Source: a virus
IMG/VR virus record: IMGVR_UViG_3300036830_000174
Span: 1-54,122 of that record
DNA: 54,122 bases
Direction: 5' to 3' (one strand)
Both the position numbers and the translations under genes were made by a program. The notes beneath the pieces were generated by a model. That model saw nothing but the letters and a program-made list of their open reading frames with translations. It did not search any database and was not told the origin of the DNA. This document shows, in pieces, positions 47,062-54,111 of the stretch. The stretch's first letter is position 1. Each line of letters opens with the position of its first letter.

Positions 47062-47094
47062 GGCTTACCGCCGAGGCTCAGGTAGAATCGCCGC
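47062..47094 (+). promoter_or_regulatory. candidate promoter of a small RNA
   Basis: GGCTTACCG (47062-47070), 12 bp, TAGAAT (47083-47088) resembles the late promoters (compare GGCTTGCGC before 6311). It lies immediately after the holin-candidate stop. Initiation near 47095 is predicted. Confidence 0.45.
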
Positions 47095-47190
47095 GACTGC
47101 GTGTTCAATTCGTTCTCCAAGCGAGAGTGGATCGAGTAACAGCTCGCGGTGCAAGACAGCGCCCGCCATGTGCGGGCGCTGTTTCGTTCT
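47095..47190 (+). ncRNA. candidate ~95-nt small RNA or attenuator leader
   Basis: Between the promoter candidate and a strong terminator lies a short non-coding transcript candidate. A mini-frame GTG 47101 to TAA 47139 would encode MFNSFSKREWIE, but no ribosome-binding site is seen. The transcript ends before the RecT operon's own promoter, so it looks separate. It may be a phage small RNA, or a leader peptide with attenuator. Confidence 0.38.
47156..47190 (+). terminator. strong rho-independent-like terminator
   Basis: ACAGCGCCCGC (47156-47166) pairs perfectly with GCGGGCGCTGT (47172-47182) around CATGT, followed by TTCGTTCT. It is the clearest terminator in the window and separates the late region from the RecT operon. 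Confidence 0.8.
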
Positions 47191-47203
47191 CCGCCGGTGT
47201 GTG

Positions 47204-47236
47204 TACGATGACTCCGTTACCCGATCTACTTGGAGG
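47204..47236 (+). promoter_or_regulatory. early-type promoter with 5' GTTACCCGATC element (copy 4)
   Basis: TACGAT (47204-47209), 6 bp, GTTACCCGATC (47216-47226), then GGAGG (47232-47236) and ATG 47242. A GTTTCG lies 15 bp before the -10. The spacing is one base shorter than in copies 1-3. Confidence 0.72.
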
Positions 47237-47241
47237 CCATG

Positions 47242-48375
47242 ATGAGCACGCCGAGCACCGCCGTAGACCGTCCCGCTGAGCGTCCGCCGGCGCTCCCCGC
47301 CGCGATGCCGCCCGGCGCGATGGGCGAAGACGTCATCAACGAACTGTGGCGCCAGGCGAAGGCACTCGCCGTCGGCGGCATGTTCAAGGGCGTCACGCAG
47401 GCCGAGCAGGCGTTCGCGAAGATGGTCGTCGGACATCATCTCGGCCTGAACCCGTCGCAGTCGATGATGGGCATTGACATCGTCGAGGGCAACGCGCAAC
47501 TGCGCGGCGTGCTGATGGGGACGCTCGTGCGCGAACGCGACGGCTACGACTGGAAAGTCCTCGAGTTCACGAACGAGAAATGCCAGATCGAGTTCTTCCG
47601 CAACGGCGAGTCGCAGGGCGTCTCCGAATGGAACGAGGCGGACAGCCAGCGCGCCGAACTCAACAAGGACCGCTCGAACCACAAGAAATATCCCCGCGCG
47701 ATGTACTGGAATCGCGCGATGAGCCAGGGCGTGAAGCTGCTCGTGCCCGAGACGATGCGCGGCATACCCGTCTACGTGGCCGAGGACTTCGAGGCCGGCG
47801 GCGCGCGCGACGGCGAGGTCGGCGGCTCTGGCGCTCTGCCGGCGGCGACCGACGCCGAACTCGAGAAGGCCGTCCGCGACTATCTACCCGAGGCGCACGT
47901 CGATGAGGCGCTCGCGCTGATGCTCGAGATGAACGCCGTCGCGGCGAACTCCTGGACGACGGCGAAGGTGCAGATGGTCTTCTCCGGCAAGGAGAGCGAG
48001 CGCGCGATCAAGCGCGAGTTCGAGATGATCCGTCGCGCGATCGATGAGATTGCCGAGCGCCGGCGCGTCACCGGCGACCCGGTGCCTGCGGCAGATGCTG
48101 AGGCCGAGTCGGAGGACGTCGTCGATGCGGTGGTCGTGCCCGAGGCTGGCGGCGAGGACGCCGAGCCCGTCGCCGCGGCCGCGGCAGACGCTCCGTCCGA
48201 GGATGAACTCAAGGAAGCCGAGCGCGTGCGCGTGCGTCGCGTCGAGCACCTGCAGCAGTCGCTCGAGAACCCCGAGGTGAATGAGCAGCAGCGCAGCGAC
48301 ATCGAGGCCGAGCTCGACCTGCTGACGAGCGATCCGCCCGAGTCTGCCGCCGGCGAGGACGACATCAAGTTCTAG
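47242..48375 (+). CDS. RecT-like single-strand annealing protein
   Basis: The 377-residue product starts at ATG 47242, preferred over ATG 47239 because GGAGG ends five bases upstream. The core has GGMFKGVTQAEQAFAKMVVG, HHLGLNPSQSMMGIDIVEGN, AQLRGVLMGTLVRERDGYDW, then KKYPRAMYWNRAMSQGVKLL and VPETMRGIPVYVAEDFE. This is typical of phage recombinases annotated as RecT-like in actinophages. A long acidic, Ala-rich C-terminus follows. It pairs with the downstream nuclease as an annealase-exonuclease couple for DNA recombination. Confidence 0.72.
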   Translation: MSTPSTAVDRPAERPPALPAAMPPGAMGEDVINELWRQAKALAVGGMFKGVTQAEQAFAKMVVGHHLGLNPSQSMMGIDIVEGNAQLRGVLMGTLVRERDGYDWKVLEFTNEKCQIEFFRNGESQGVSEWNEADSQRAELNKDRSNHKKYPRAMYWNRAMSQGVKLLVPETMRGIPVYVAEDFEAGGARDGEVGGSGALPAATDAELEKAVRDYLPEAHVDEALALMLEMNAVAANSWTTAKVQMVFSGKESERAIKREFEMIRRAIDEIAERRRVTGDPVPAADAEAESEDVVDAVVVPEAGGEDAEPVAAAAADAPSEDELKEAERVRVRRVEHLQQSLENPEVNEQQRSDIEAELDLLTSDPPESAAGEDDIKF

Positions 48376-48385
48376 GCTCGCGACC

Positions 48386-49612
48386 GTGAGCGCAACGGGA
48401 CTCGTCCGTGCCGTACCCGAGCGGCCTATGTCGCTCGATGAGGTGCGCGAGCGCTGGCCGACGCTGAGGCAGTCGAACCTCTCGCTGTTCGACGACTGTG
48501 AACTGGCGTCGTACTTCGGCATCAAATTCGAGAACGGCTGGTCAACGCACCCGCAGGCGGCCGGGACGATCGTGCACCGGGCGATCGCCGAGTGCCTGCG
48601 CGAGATGCAGAGCAACGACTCCGAGACGATCCCGGTCAGCGTCGCGTTGGCGATCCTCGAAGAGACGCTGCGCCAGCGCGACGTCGCGCCCGAGGATCGC
48701 GTCCGCGTGCCGCGCCGGGAGTTGCCGAACATCGAAATGGCGGTGCGGAAGTTCGCGAAGGACAACGAATTCGCGATCCGCAACCTGATCGACGTCGAGC
48801 GCCGCCTCGAGGCCACGGTGAGCTACCGCGACGGCGAGACCGGCGAACTCGTTGAGCGCGTGGTCAGCGGCCAGCTCGACACGCTGATCGCGCGGCCGCC
48901 CGACGAGGCCGTTGTGCTCGACTGGAAGGCGACGTGGGCGCTGCCGCCAGAGCACGACGAGGACGACGAGAAGCCCGGCCTGTCCTATCACGGCTTCTTC
49001 CAGCAGCGCCTCTACGCCGTGCTCGTCATGCAGAACTTCCCGGCGGTCAACGCCGTGGTGCTGCGCGAGTTCTACGTGCGGCGCACGAAAGCGCGGCCAG
49101 CACGTATCACGCGACAGGACCTACCGAAAACCGAACGCTGGCTCGCCGAAGTCGTCGAGGACTTCGACTCGGCGATGCGCAGCGGGCCCCCGCCGCGCCT
49201 GCGCACGGAGGACCTTGAGCGCCACGGCTACTGGAAGCCCTCGCCCGGCAAGCACTGTTTCAACTGCCACAAGGCGCACCTATGCCCGATAGACGACGAC
49301 TACAAGGACGGCGGCATCCGCACGCCCGAGCGGGCGCAGGCCGCCGCCGGCGCGCGGCAGAAGGCGCGCGCGATCATCAAACGCCTGGACGAATGGCTCA
49401 AGCCGTGGGCCGAGCTCCACGGGCCGATCCCGCTCAGAGACTCCAAGGGACGGCGCGTGCTGGGCCATCGCAAGATCAAGGGCGGCCAGCGCTTCGAGGA
49501 ATACACGCCCGAGACGGCTGATCGTCCGGGCGACCAGGAGGCGTACGCTCCGAACCTCGTGGACGCGATGAAAGAGTCAGTCGATCAAGCTCGCCGAGAG
49601 CGTGCGGTGTAA
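48386..49612 (+). CDS. PD-(D/E)XK nuclease (RecB/Cas4-like), recombination partner
   Basis: The 408-residue product starts at GTG 48386. The N-terminal LRQSNLSLFDDCELASYFGI and AAGTIVHRAIAECLREMQSN helix supports a RecB-type nuclease. Catalytic residues are visible as SGQLDTL (Asp165) and VVLDWKAT (Asp179, Lys181), followed by HGFFQQRLYAVLVMQNFPAV with the conserved Gln. A Cys cluster (HCFNCHKAHLCPI, near 291-299) may hold zinc or an iron-sulphur cluster as in Cas4-like enzymes. It lies 10 bp after the RecT-like gene and probably resects DNA for it. Confidence 0.8.
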   Translation: MSATGLVRAVPERPMSLDEVRERWPTLRQSNLSLFDDCELASYFGIKFENGWSTHPQAAGTIVHRAIAECLREMQSNDSETIPVSVALAILEETLRQRDVAPEDRVRVPRRELPNIEMAVRKFAKDNEFAIRNLIDVERRLEATVSYRDGETGELVERVVSGQLDTLIARPPDEAVVLDWKATWALPPEHDEDDEKPGLSYHGFFQQRLYAVLVMQNFPAVNAVVLREFYVRRTKARPARITRQDLPKTERWLAEVVEDFDSAMRSGPPPRLRTEDLERHGYWKPSPGKHCFNCHKAHLCPIDDDYKDGGIRTPERAQAAAGARQKARAIIKRLDEWLKPWAELHGPIPLRDSKGRRVLGHRKIKGGQRFEEYTPETADRPGDQEAYAPNLVDAMKESVDQARRERAV

Positions 49613-49944
49613 TGCCGACGACCATTCTCAATGGTCCCGCTGCCGGTGCTGGCTTCACCATGTCTCGCGCGCCGATGTACGTCCGTCTCGTGCAGGACGC
49701 GGGCGGCAAGTGGGACGTGCTGAACCTGCTCGAGGACGAGCCGCGCGAGGGCGAGACGGTGCACGTCTACGAGGGCGTCCCTGGCACGCACGGCAACGCG
49801 TTCGTCTGCGGCCGAGGCCGCGGCCAGCACTCCGGCGCTACGGAGTGGTGGGTCTACCGGCATCGGCCTGACATCGACGGCGAGGCGCTACGCGACACCG
49901 AGGCGTGGCGTGCGTGGGCGCTCGCGCAGCCGGAGATTGTGTGA
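49612..49944 (+). CDS. unknown protein
   Basis: The 110-residue product starts at ATG 49612 (one-base overlap). It is beta-rich (MYVRLVQDAGGKWDVLNLLE; GETVHVYEGVPGTHGNAFVC; TEWWVYRHRPDID) with a helical end. Comparable small proteins in early actinophage operons have no known role. Confidence 0.55.
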   Translation: MPTTILNGPAAGAGFTMSRAPMYVRLVQDAGGKWDVLNLLEDEPREGETVHVYEGVPGTHGNAFVCGRGRGQHSGATEWWVYRHRPDIDGEALRDTEAWRAWALAQPEIV

Positions 49945-50276
49945 ACCTCGAAGACGCCATCGTCGCGGTTCGCGACACGCCGTGGCGCTCCGAGCGCCGC
50001 GCCGGCGTCGATCACTTCGTCACCGGCCAGCATCGCTTCTTCGCGGTGGATGATCCCGAGACCGTCAGCGATAGCGGCGTGCTGCTCGCCGGCGTTCTCG
50101 CCTATGTCCCTCACCACGGCCATTCCGTCGCGATGCTGCCGCTGCATCGTGAGGACGGCGAGTGGGGCACGACCGGCGCCGTGATCTACCTGTTCGGGAT
50201 CCGCAACGGCACGATGGGCTTCCTGCCCGAGGACTTCGAGTTCAGCGAGGCCATGCGCGCCGTGCTGCCCTCGTGA
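49941..50276 (+). CDS. unknown protein
   Basis: The 111-residue product starts at GTG 49941 (GTGA overlap). It has a small alpha/beta pattern with GVDHFVTGQHRFFAVDDPET, VLLAGVLAYVPHHGHSVAML and AVIYLFGIRNGTMGFLPEDF. No family is recognised. Confidence 0.55.
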   Translation: MNLEDAIVAVRDTPWRSERRAGVDHFVTGQHRFFAVDDPETVSDSGVLLAGVLAYVPHHGHSVAMLPLHREDGEWGTTGAVIYLFGIRNGTMGFLPEDFEFSEAMRAVLPS

Positions 50277-50470
50277 GCGCATGGGTAGACCTGCGCTGCC
50301 CGCGTTGTGCGGCCGTCAGCTACGGCCCGCGCGATTCGACCTGCCAGCTCGGACACCGTCAGACGAAGATGGTCGTCGTCAAGCGCGAGCCCGAGCGCAA
50401 GCTCGCGGGTCCGAACGTACCGCCGCACGTGCGCGCTGCCGTGTCGCGTAAGCGAGGCGGTGCCGCGTGA
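50273..50470 (+). CDS. small zinc-ribbon-like protein
   Basis: The 65-residue product starts at GTG 50273 (GTGA overlap). DLRCPRCAAVSYGPRDSTC and QLGH give C-x2-C ... C-x3-H, a small zinc-binding knuckle. A Lys/Arg-rich tail (KMVVVKREPERKLAG; SRKRGGAA) suggests nucleic-acid binding. It lies just before the HNH gene. Confidence 0.58.
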   Translation: MSAWVDLRCPRCAAVSYGPRDSTCQLGHRQTKMVVVKREPERKLAGPNVPPHVRAAVSRKRGGAA

Positions 50471-51075
50471 AGCGCTCGGAGCCGCTGCGCGCCGACCCCG
50501 CGAAGACGCGCGCCTGGCAAGAGCGGTCGCGTTCGCCGCTGCAGCGCTCCGAGCTCGGTCGGGAGGGGATGCGCTCGACCGAGCTACGCCGCAAGGTGGC
50601 CGAGGTGTTGCCGGCACCCGCGCAGCCAAAGCGCCGTAGTCGCGGTCGATCGCGACCTTCGCAGCCGCGGTGGTGGCGCGGCGAGTTCGATGGCTCGCTC
50701 TGCGCGGTCTGCGAACGGGCGCGGGCAGTCCAGGGCCACCACATCATCCGCGCCGAGGTCCTGCGCCGGGAGGCCCGTCGGCTGGGCTATGAGCTACGCG
50801 ACGTCATGTGGGACCGCCGCAATCGGCTCCCCGTCTGTCAAATCTGCCACGAGCGCCATCACAACCGCTCGCGCCCGATCGCGCGCGCGGTACTGCGGCG
50901 CGTGGCGCGGGGGGGGGTATTCGACTTTGCTCGCGAACTCGGCCTCGAGCCTGCGCTCGAGCGCGAATACCCCGAGGCCGCAAATACCAGTGTCGTCGGT
51001 CGCGCGCCTGGCGCGTCGGCCGTAGCATCGACAGCCGCCGGCGGGCAGCAGCCGGGCATCCCCAACAGGAGGTAG
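50467..51075 (+). CDS. HNH endonuclease-type protein
   Basis: The 202-residue product starts at GTG 50467 (GTGA overlap). A basic N-terminus is followed by the HNH core, with LCAVCERARAVQGHHIIRAE (Cys79, Cys82, His91, His92), NRLPVC (Asn119), CQICHERHHN (Cys124, Cys127, His131, His132). The four Cys would hold zinc and the His/Asn set the catalytic metal. The C-terminus is low complexity. In an early recombination operon it could be a NinG-like or structure-specific nuclease. Confidence 0.72.
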   Translation: MKRSEPLRADPAKTRAWQERSRSPLQRSELGREGMRSTELRRKVAEVLPAPAQPKRRSRGRSRPSQPRWWRGEFDGSLCAVCERARAVQGHHIIRAEVLRREARRLGYELRDVMWDRRNRLPVCQICHERHHNRSRPIARAVLRRVARGGVFDFARELGLEPALEREYPEAANTSVVGRAPGASAVASTAAGGQQPGIPNRR

Positions 51076-51080
51076 GACAG

Positions 51081-51647
51081 ATGGCGAAAGGGAAGGCCAC
51101 GCCACCAGGCGAGGCAGAGAAACCAGACACGCCGAGCGCAGCGAAGGACGGCGACGTGCACGACCTCGAGAGCCGCCGGCGCTCGCGCAACGGCACGAGC
51201 CTCGCCGAGCGCGTGGAGAACGGCAGCGAGGACGGCGACGGCGACGAACCGGAGCTGTTCCCGGCGGGCACGCTCGAGGGCGACCCGAAGGTGACGCACA
51301 AGACGTACATACCGGCCGGCTCGAAAACCTCGACTGAGGTCAGCATGAGTCGGGCCGCCGTGCCGAACCCCGGCGGCGGTTTGTTCCGCGCCGGCGAAGA
51401 GGTGCAGGTCCTCGCACGCGTGCTGCCGCAGTCGGTGAAGGAGACGCCGATCAACGTCAAGCAGCCGGACGGGACCTACAAGGTCAAGGAGTGGAAGATC
51501 AGCCAAGAGCTCGCGGTGATCTTCGTGCAGCACGCCGACCAGATGTTCACCCGCGAGCAGGTTGTCGAGCTGCTCGATAACGCGGGGGCGGCGCCAGCAG
51601 TCATCTCGCGGCTGCTCGGCGAAGATGCGGCGGCAGCGCAGGGATAG
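51081..51647 (+). CDS. unknown early protein
   Basis: The 188-residue product starts at ATG 51081, after AGGAGG (51068-51073). The first 60 residues are charged and disordered. The rest looks folded (HKTYIPAGSKTSTEVSMSRA; EEVQVLARVLPQSVKETPIN; EWKISQELAVIFVQHADQMF), ending in a helix. It has an even mix of strands and helices; no motif is diagnostic. Possibly a DNA-binding accessory of replication. Confidence 0.58.
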   Translation: MAKGKATPPGEAEKPDTPSAAKDGDVHDLESRRRSRNGTSLAERVENGSEDGDGDEPELFPAGTLEGDPKVTHKTYIPAGSKTSTEVSMSRAAVPNPGGGLFRAGEEVQVLARVLPQSVKETPINVKQPDGTYKVKEWKISQELAVIFVQHADQMFTREQVVELLDNAGAAPAVISRLLGEDAAAAQG

Positions 51648-51669
51648 CGCGCAGGTCGCAGAAATAAGT

Positions 51670-51702
51670 GAGGCCGCCGCGTAGGGAGAACGCGACGGCC
51701 TC
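51670..51702 (+). terminator. hairpin after 51647, possible terminator
   Basis: GAGGCCG-C-CGCGT (51670-51682) pairs with ACGCG-A-CGGCCTC (51690-51702), twelve pairs with one C/A mismatch, around AGGGAGA and followed by TAATTCCC. It lies 22 bp after the stop at 51647. The weak T-tract makes it a moderate candidate. Confidence 0.55.
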
Positions 51703-51717
51703 TAATTCCCGTGAACA

Positions 51718-51767
51718 GGGAGGAGACGCTTGGCAGCGTATGCGCTGCGCCGGACGAATCTCCTCCC
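51718..51767 (+). promoter_or_regulatory. structured leader with SD-like and anti-SD arms
   Basis: GGGAGGAGA (51718-51726) and TCTCCTCCC (51759-51767) are perfect complements, enclosing a second stem GCAGCG/CGCTGC (51733-51748). The 5' arm is a decoy Shine-Dalgarno-like sequence and the 3' arm an anti-Shine-Dalgarno. The true AAGGAGG of the replication gene is at 51778-51784. The 3' arm could pair with either one. Confidence 0.55.
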
Positions 51768-51793
51768 ATGATGTCGAAGGAGGACCCGCCCCC

Positions 51794-52588
51794 GTGAGCG
51801 CTCCGCTGCTGTTCGTCCGCGAAGGTCGCACGCTGCCGTTCGTGCCCGTCACCATGCAGGCCCTGAGCGCGATCGCCGGCGCCGCGAGCGCTCGGCGGCT
51901 GGCCTATGCCCGCTCGATGTACCTCGCGCTGCTCGAGCACGCCAACGAGCACCGCGACGATCGTGCAGCGCTCTCGCGCAAGGAACTCGGCGAGCGCACT
52001 GGCTGCTCGCCTGACCTCATCAGCGACCTGGCGCCGGTGCTCGTCGAGGCCCGCGTGATCAAAGTCCACGAGCGCCATCACGCCGGTCAGCGCCTCGAGA
52101 ACGAATGGGTCATCGTCGAGCCGCCGGAAAACCGGACCCCCTTGGCTGCCAGCCACGACCCCCTAGGCGCGCAGCCACAGCGAAGTGACGTAGAAGTTAA
52201 GAATGGTGTGGATACCCCCATATCCCCCACGGACGAGATTGGGGAGGTCTGGCAGCACTACGACGTGACGGTCGCGAAACCGAACCGCCTGCGCCGGCAG
52301 CTTGGCGACACGGAGAAGCGGATCATCCGCACGGCGCTCTCGGTGCGCCCGAAGGCCGAGGTCCTGCGCGCGATCGACGGGCTCGGCCGCTCGCCGCATC
52401 ACAACGGCGAGAACGACCGGAGCAAGAAGTACCTCGAGCTGCGCTACGCCCTGCGTGGCAACAGCCAGAAAGGCGAGACCCCCGAACAGCGCATCGACAT
52501 GATGTGCGAAGTCGCGGCCGCGCCGACGCCGGCGGCCGCGCTCGAGCCGCTCATCAAGCAAGGCGATGCCTGGAAGGACCGGATATGA
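51794..52588 (+). CDS. replication initiator/organiser with winged-helix domain
   Basis: The 264-residue product starts at GTG 51794, nine bases after AAGGAGG. Residues 20-110 form a winged helix-turn-helix (RAALSRKELGERTGCSPDLI; DLAPVLVEARVIKVHERHHA; QRLENEWVIVE) typical of phage replication initiators that bind the origin. The C-terminal half (EVWQHYDVTVAKPNRLRRQL; EKRIIRTALSVRPKAEVLRA) is helical and may contact the helicase loader encoded next (ATGA overlap). The pair resembles lambda O/P or DnaD/DnaC-type modules. An origin may lie in or just upstream of the gene. Confidence 0.7.
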   Translation: MSAPLLFVREGRTLPFVPVTMQALSAIAGAASARRLAYARSMYLALLEHANEHRDDRAALSRKELGERTGCSPDLISDLAPVLVEARVIKVHERHHAGQRLENEWVIVEPPENRTPLAASHDPLGAQPQRSDVEVKNGVDTPISPTDEIGEVWQHYDVTVAKPNRLRRQLGDTEKRIIRTALSVRPKAEVLRAIDGLGRSPHHNGENDRSKKYLELRYALRGNSQKGETPEQRIDMMCEVAAAPTPAAALEPLIKQGDAWKDRI

Positions 52589-53475
52589 CGCCGACGTCTG
52601 TCCGGCCACGCCCGGACACTCTCGCTATGCCCGCTGCCTCCGCAAAGCCCAAGCGCCGCAAACGCGCGCCAGTCAAACCGCCCGACATCTTCGGGACCGG
52701 CAGCGGCCGCATGGTCGCGCTGAAAGGCGACCGCGCGTGCACTGGCTGCGGGCGCAAGGTCTCGTTGCGCTTCCGCGGCGCATCGGATTCGCTCGGTGCT
52801 CGGCTGACGCGTGCGAACCTGCGCGAGGGCGCGCCGGTGCTATGCGAAAAGTGCATAGACGCTGCGGACGCTGCCGAGCGCGAGCGCGAAGACCGCGAGC
52901 GCGACGCCGAGGCCCGCGCGCTGCGCCTGCGCTCGTCGCGGATCCCGGAGCGCTGGCGCACGGTCAAGCTCGAGGACCTCGACCGCGACGAGCGCGCGGC
53001 CGCGATCGACGTCGCGCGCGAGTGGGCAAGCGAGCCCGACGCGCGCGGACTGCTGCTGCACGGCCGCGTCGGTCGTGGCAAGACGGTGATCGCCGGTGCC
53101 GCCGCAGTGCTGCGCCTGAACGTCGGCCACGTGCGCTGGCTCGGCGTCGCTGACCTGATGACGAAACTGCGGATGCCCTTCGAGTCGCCGGAGTACAAGT
53201 CGGCGCTGCGCGCGATCGAGGCCGACCAGGCGCGCGGTGCACTCGTGCTCGACGACCTCGACAAGGTGCCGGTGAAGGACCACCAGCTACAGCCGCTATA
53301 CGTCGCGATCAACAACTGGATCGAGGGTCCGCTGCCGCTGCTCGTGACGATGAACCGCTCGCCCGAGCAGTTGCGCGCGTGGGCCGGCGAGAACTTCGGC
53401 GAGGCGCTCGCGTCTCGGCTCGTCGGCTACTGCCGCACGGTCGAGGTCCTCGGCCGCGACCGCCGCCTGGACTGA
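52585..53475 (+). CDS. DnaC-like AAA+ helicase loader
   Basis: The 296-residue product starts at ATG 52585 (ATGA overlap). A basic N-terminus leads to a zinc ribbon (ACTGCGRK, Cys52/Cys55; VLCEKCID, Cys87/Cys90). The AAA+ domain follows, with Walker A HGRVGRGKTVIAG (from residue 160), Walker B GALVLDDLDKV (about 219-227), a sensor segment LPLLVTMNRS and an arginine-rich end (ASRLVGYCRTVEVLGRD). Such loaders place the host DnaB helicase on phage DNA with the initiator encoded upstream. No phage helicase is in the window. Confidence 0.83.
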   Translation: MTPTSVRPRPDTLAMPAASAKPKRRKRAPVKPPDIFGTGSGRMVALKGDRACTGCGRKVSLRFRGASDSLGARLTRANLREGAPVLCEKCIDAADAAEREREDRERDAEARALRLRSSRIPERWRTVKLEDLDRDERAAAIDVAREWASEPDARGLLLHGRVGRGKTVIAGAAAVLRLNVGHVRWLGVADLMTKLRMPFESPEYKSALRAIEADQARGALVLDDLDKVPVKDHQLQPLYVAINNWIEGPLPLLVTMNRSPEQLRAWAGENFGEALASRLVGYCRTVEVLGRDRRLD

Positions 53476-54056
53476 TGGCCGAGCAGGTCCTGCTCGAGCT
53501 GTGGGTGCCGGGCGAGCCCGTGCCGCAGGGCTCGATGCAGGCGTTCGTGCCGCTGCACCCGAAGACAAAGCAGCCCTACCGCCGCGACGGCGGCGGGATC
53601 GTCGTCAACGTCAAGGCGTCGAACGAGAAGGCGCTCAAGCCGTGGCGCGCGAAGATCGCCGAGTTCGCCGCCGGCGCGTGGAGCGAGGAGCCGCTGACTG
53701 ACGTCTCGCTGATGGTCGAGGCCGACTTCTTCCTCAAGCGCCGCGAGAACGACTGGGGCACCGGGCGCAACGCCGCGGTGCTCAAGCCCCACGCCGAAGC
53801 CGCCCCGGCGCAGGACCCCGACGTGGACAAGCTCTTGCGCGCGGTGCTCGATGGACTGACCGGCGTGCTCTGGCATGACGACAACCTCGTGACGCTCGCC
53901 GTCGCCGAGAAGCACTACGCCGTGCCGAGCGAACGCGGCGACGGCCAGGGCGTCGCGCTCAAGGTGCTGCGCCGCGAGGTGCAGGTCGCCGAGTTCCTGC
54001 CGATCGAGCAGCAGCGCCGCGTCGCGCCGGGCGAATCGCAGCTCGCGCTCACGTAG
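53475..54056 (+). CDS. rusA: RusA-like Holliday junction resolvase
   Basis: The 193-residue product starts at ATG 53475 (one-base overlap). The start LELWVPGEPVPQGSMQAFVP and the core QDPDVDKLLRAVLDGLTGVL-WHDDNLVT match RusA-type resolvases. The family's metal-binding carboxylates correspond to Asp114, Asp116, Asp118 and Asp135/Asp136. RusA cuts four-way junctions formed in recombination or replication, which fits the RecT/nuclease operon upstream. A longer C-terminal tail than in classic RusA (about 120 residues) is seen. Confidence 0.85.
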   Translation: MAEQVLLELWVPGEPVPQGSMQAFVPLHPKTKQPYRRDGGGIVVNVKASNEKALKPWRAKIAEFAAGAWSEEPLTDVSLMVEADFFLKRRENDWGTGRNAAVLKPHAEAAPAQDPDVDKLLRAVLDGLTGVLWHDDNLVTLAVAEKHYAVPSERGDGQGVALKVLRREVQVAEFLPIEQQRRVAPGESQLALT

Positions 54057-54080
54057 TCATTCACGACTATTCACGAACAA

Positions 54081-54111
54081 GGTGGTAAACGGCTGACCAC
54101 CGTGCTATCGT
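54081..54111 (+). promoter_or_regulatory. second copy of the 18-bp element, followed by a -10-like TATCGT
   Basis: GGTGGTAAACGGCTGACC (54081-54098) matches the minus-strand element at 42901-42918 in 15 of 18 bases. It also starts the inverted repeat GGTGGT...ACCACC (54081-54101). TATCGT (54106-54111) follows, and TTG 54120 at the window edge would be eight bases further on. It probably drives a gene beyond the window. Confidence 0.5.

Noticed and set aside
47101-47140. tRNA-like TTCAATTC segment
   Set aside because: No acceptor or anticodon stem can be drawn around it; it fits a small transcript ending at the terminator better.
48373-48385. TAGGCT seven bases before GTG 48386 as a separate leaderless promoter for the nuclease
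   Set aside because: The TAG is the stop codon of the RecT-like gene and there is no upstream box; the operon is explained by the 47204 promoter.
51384-51405. GGTTTGTTC box inside the 51081 gene
   Set aside because: No TAnnnT occurs 13 bp downstream.
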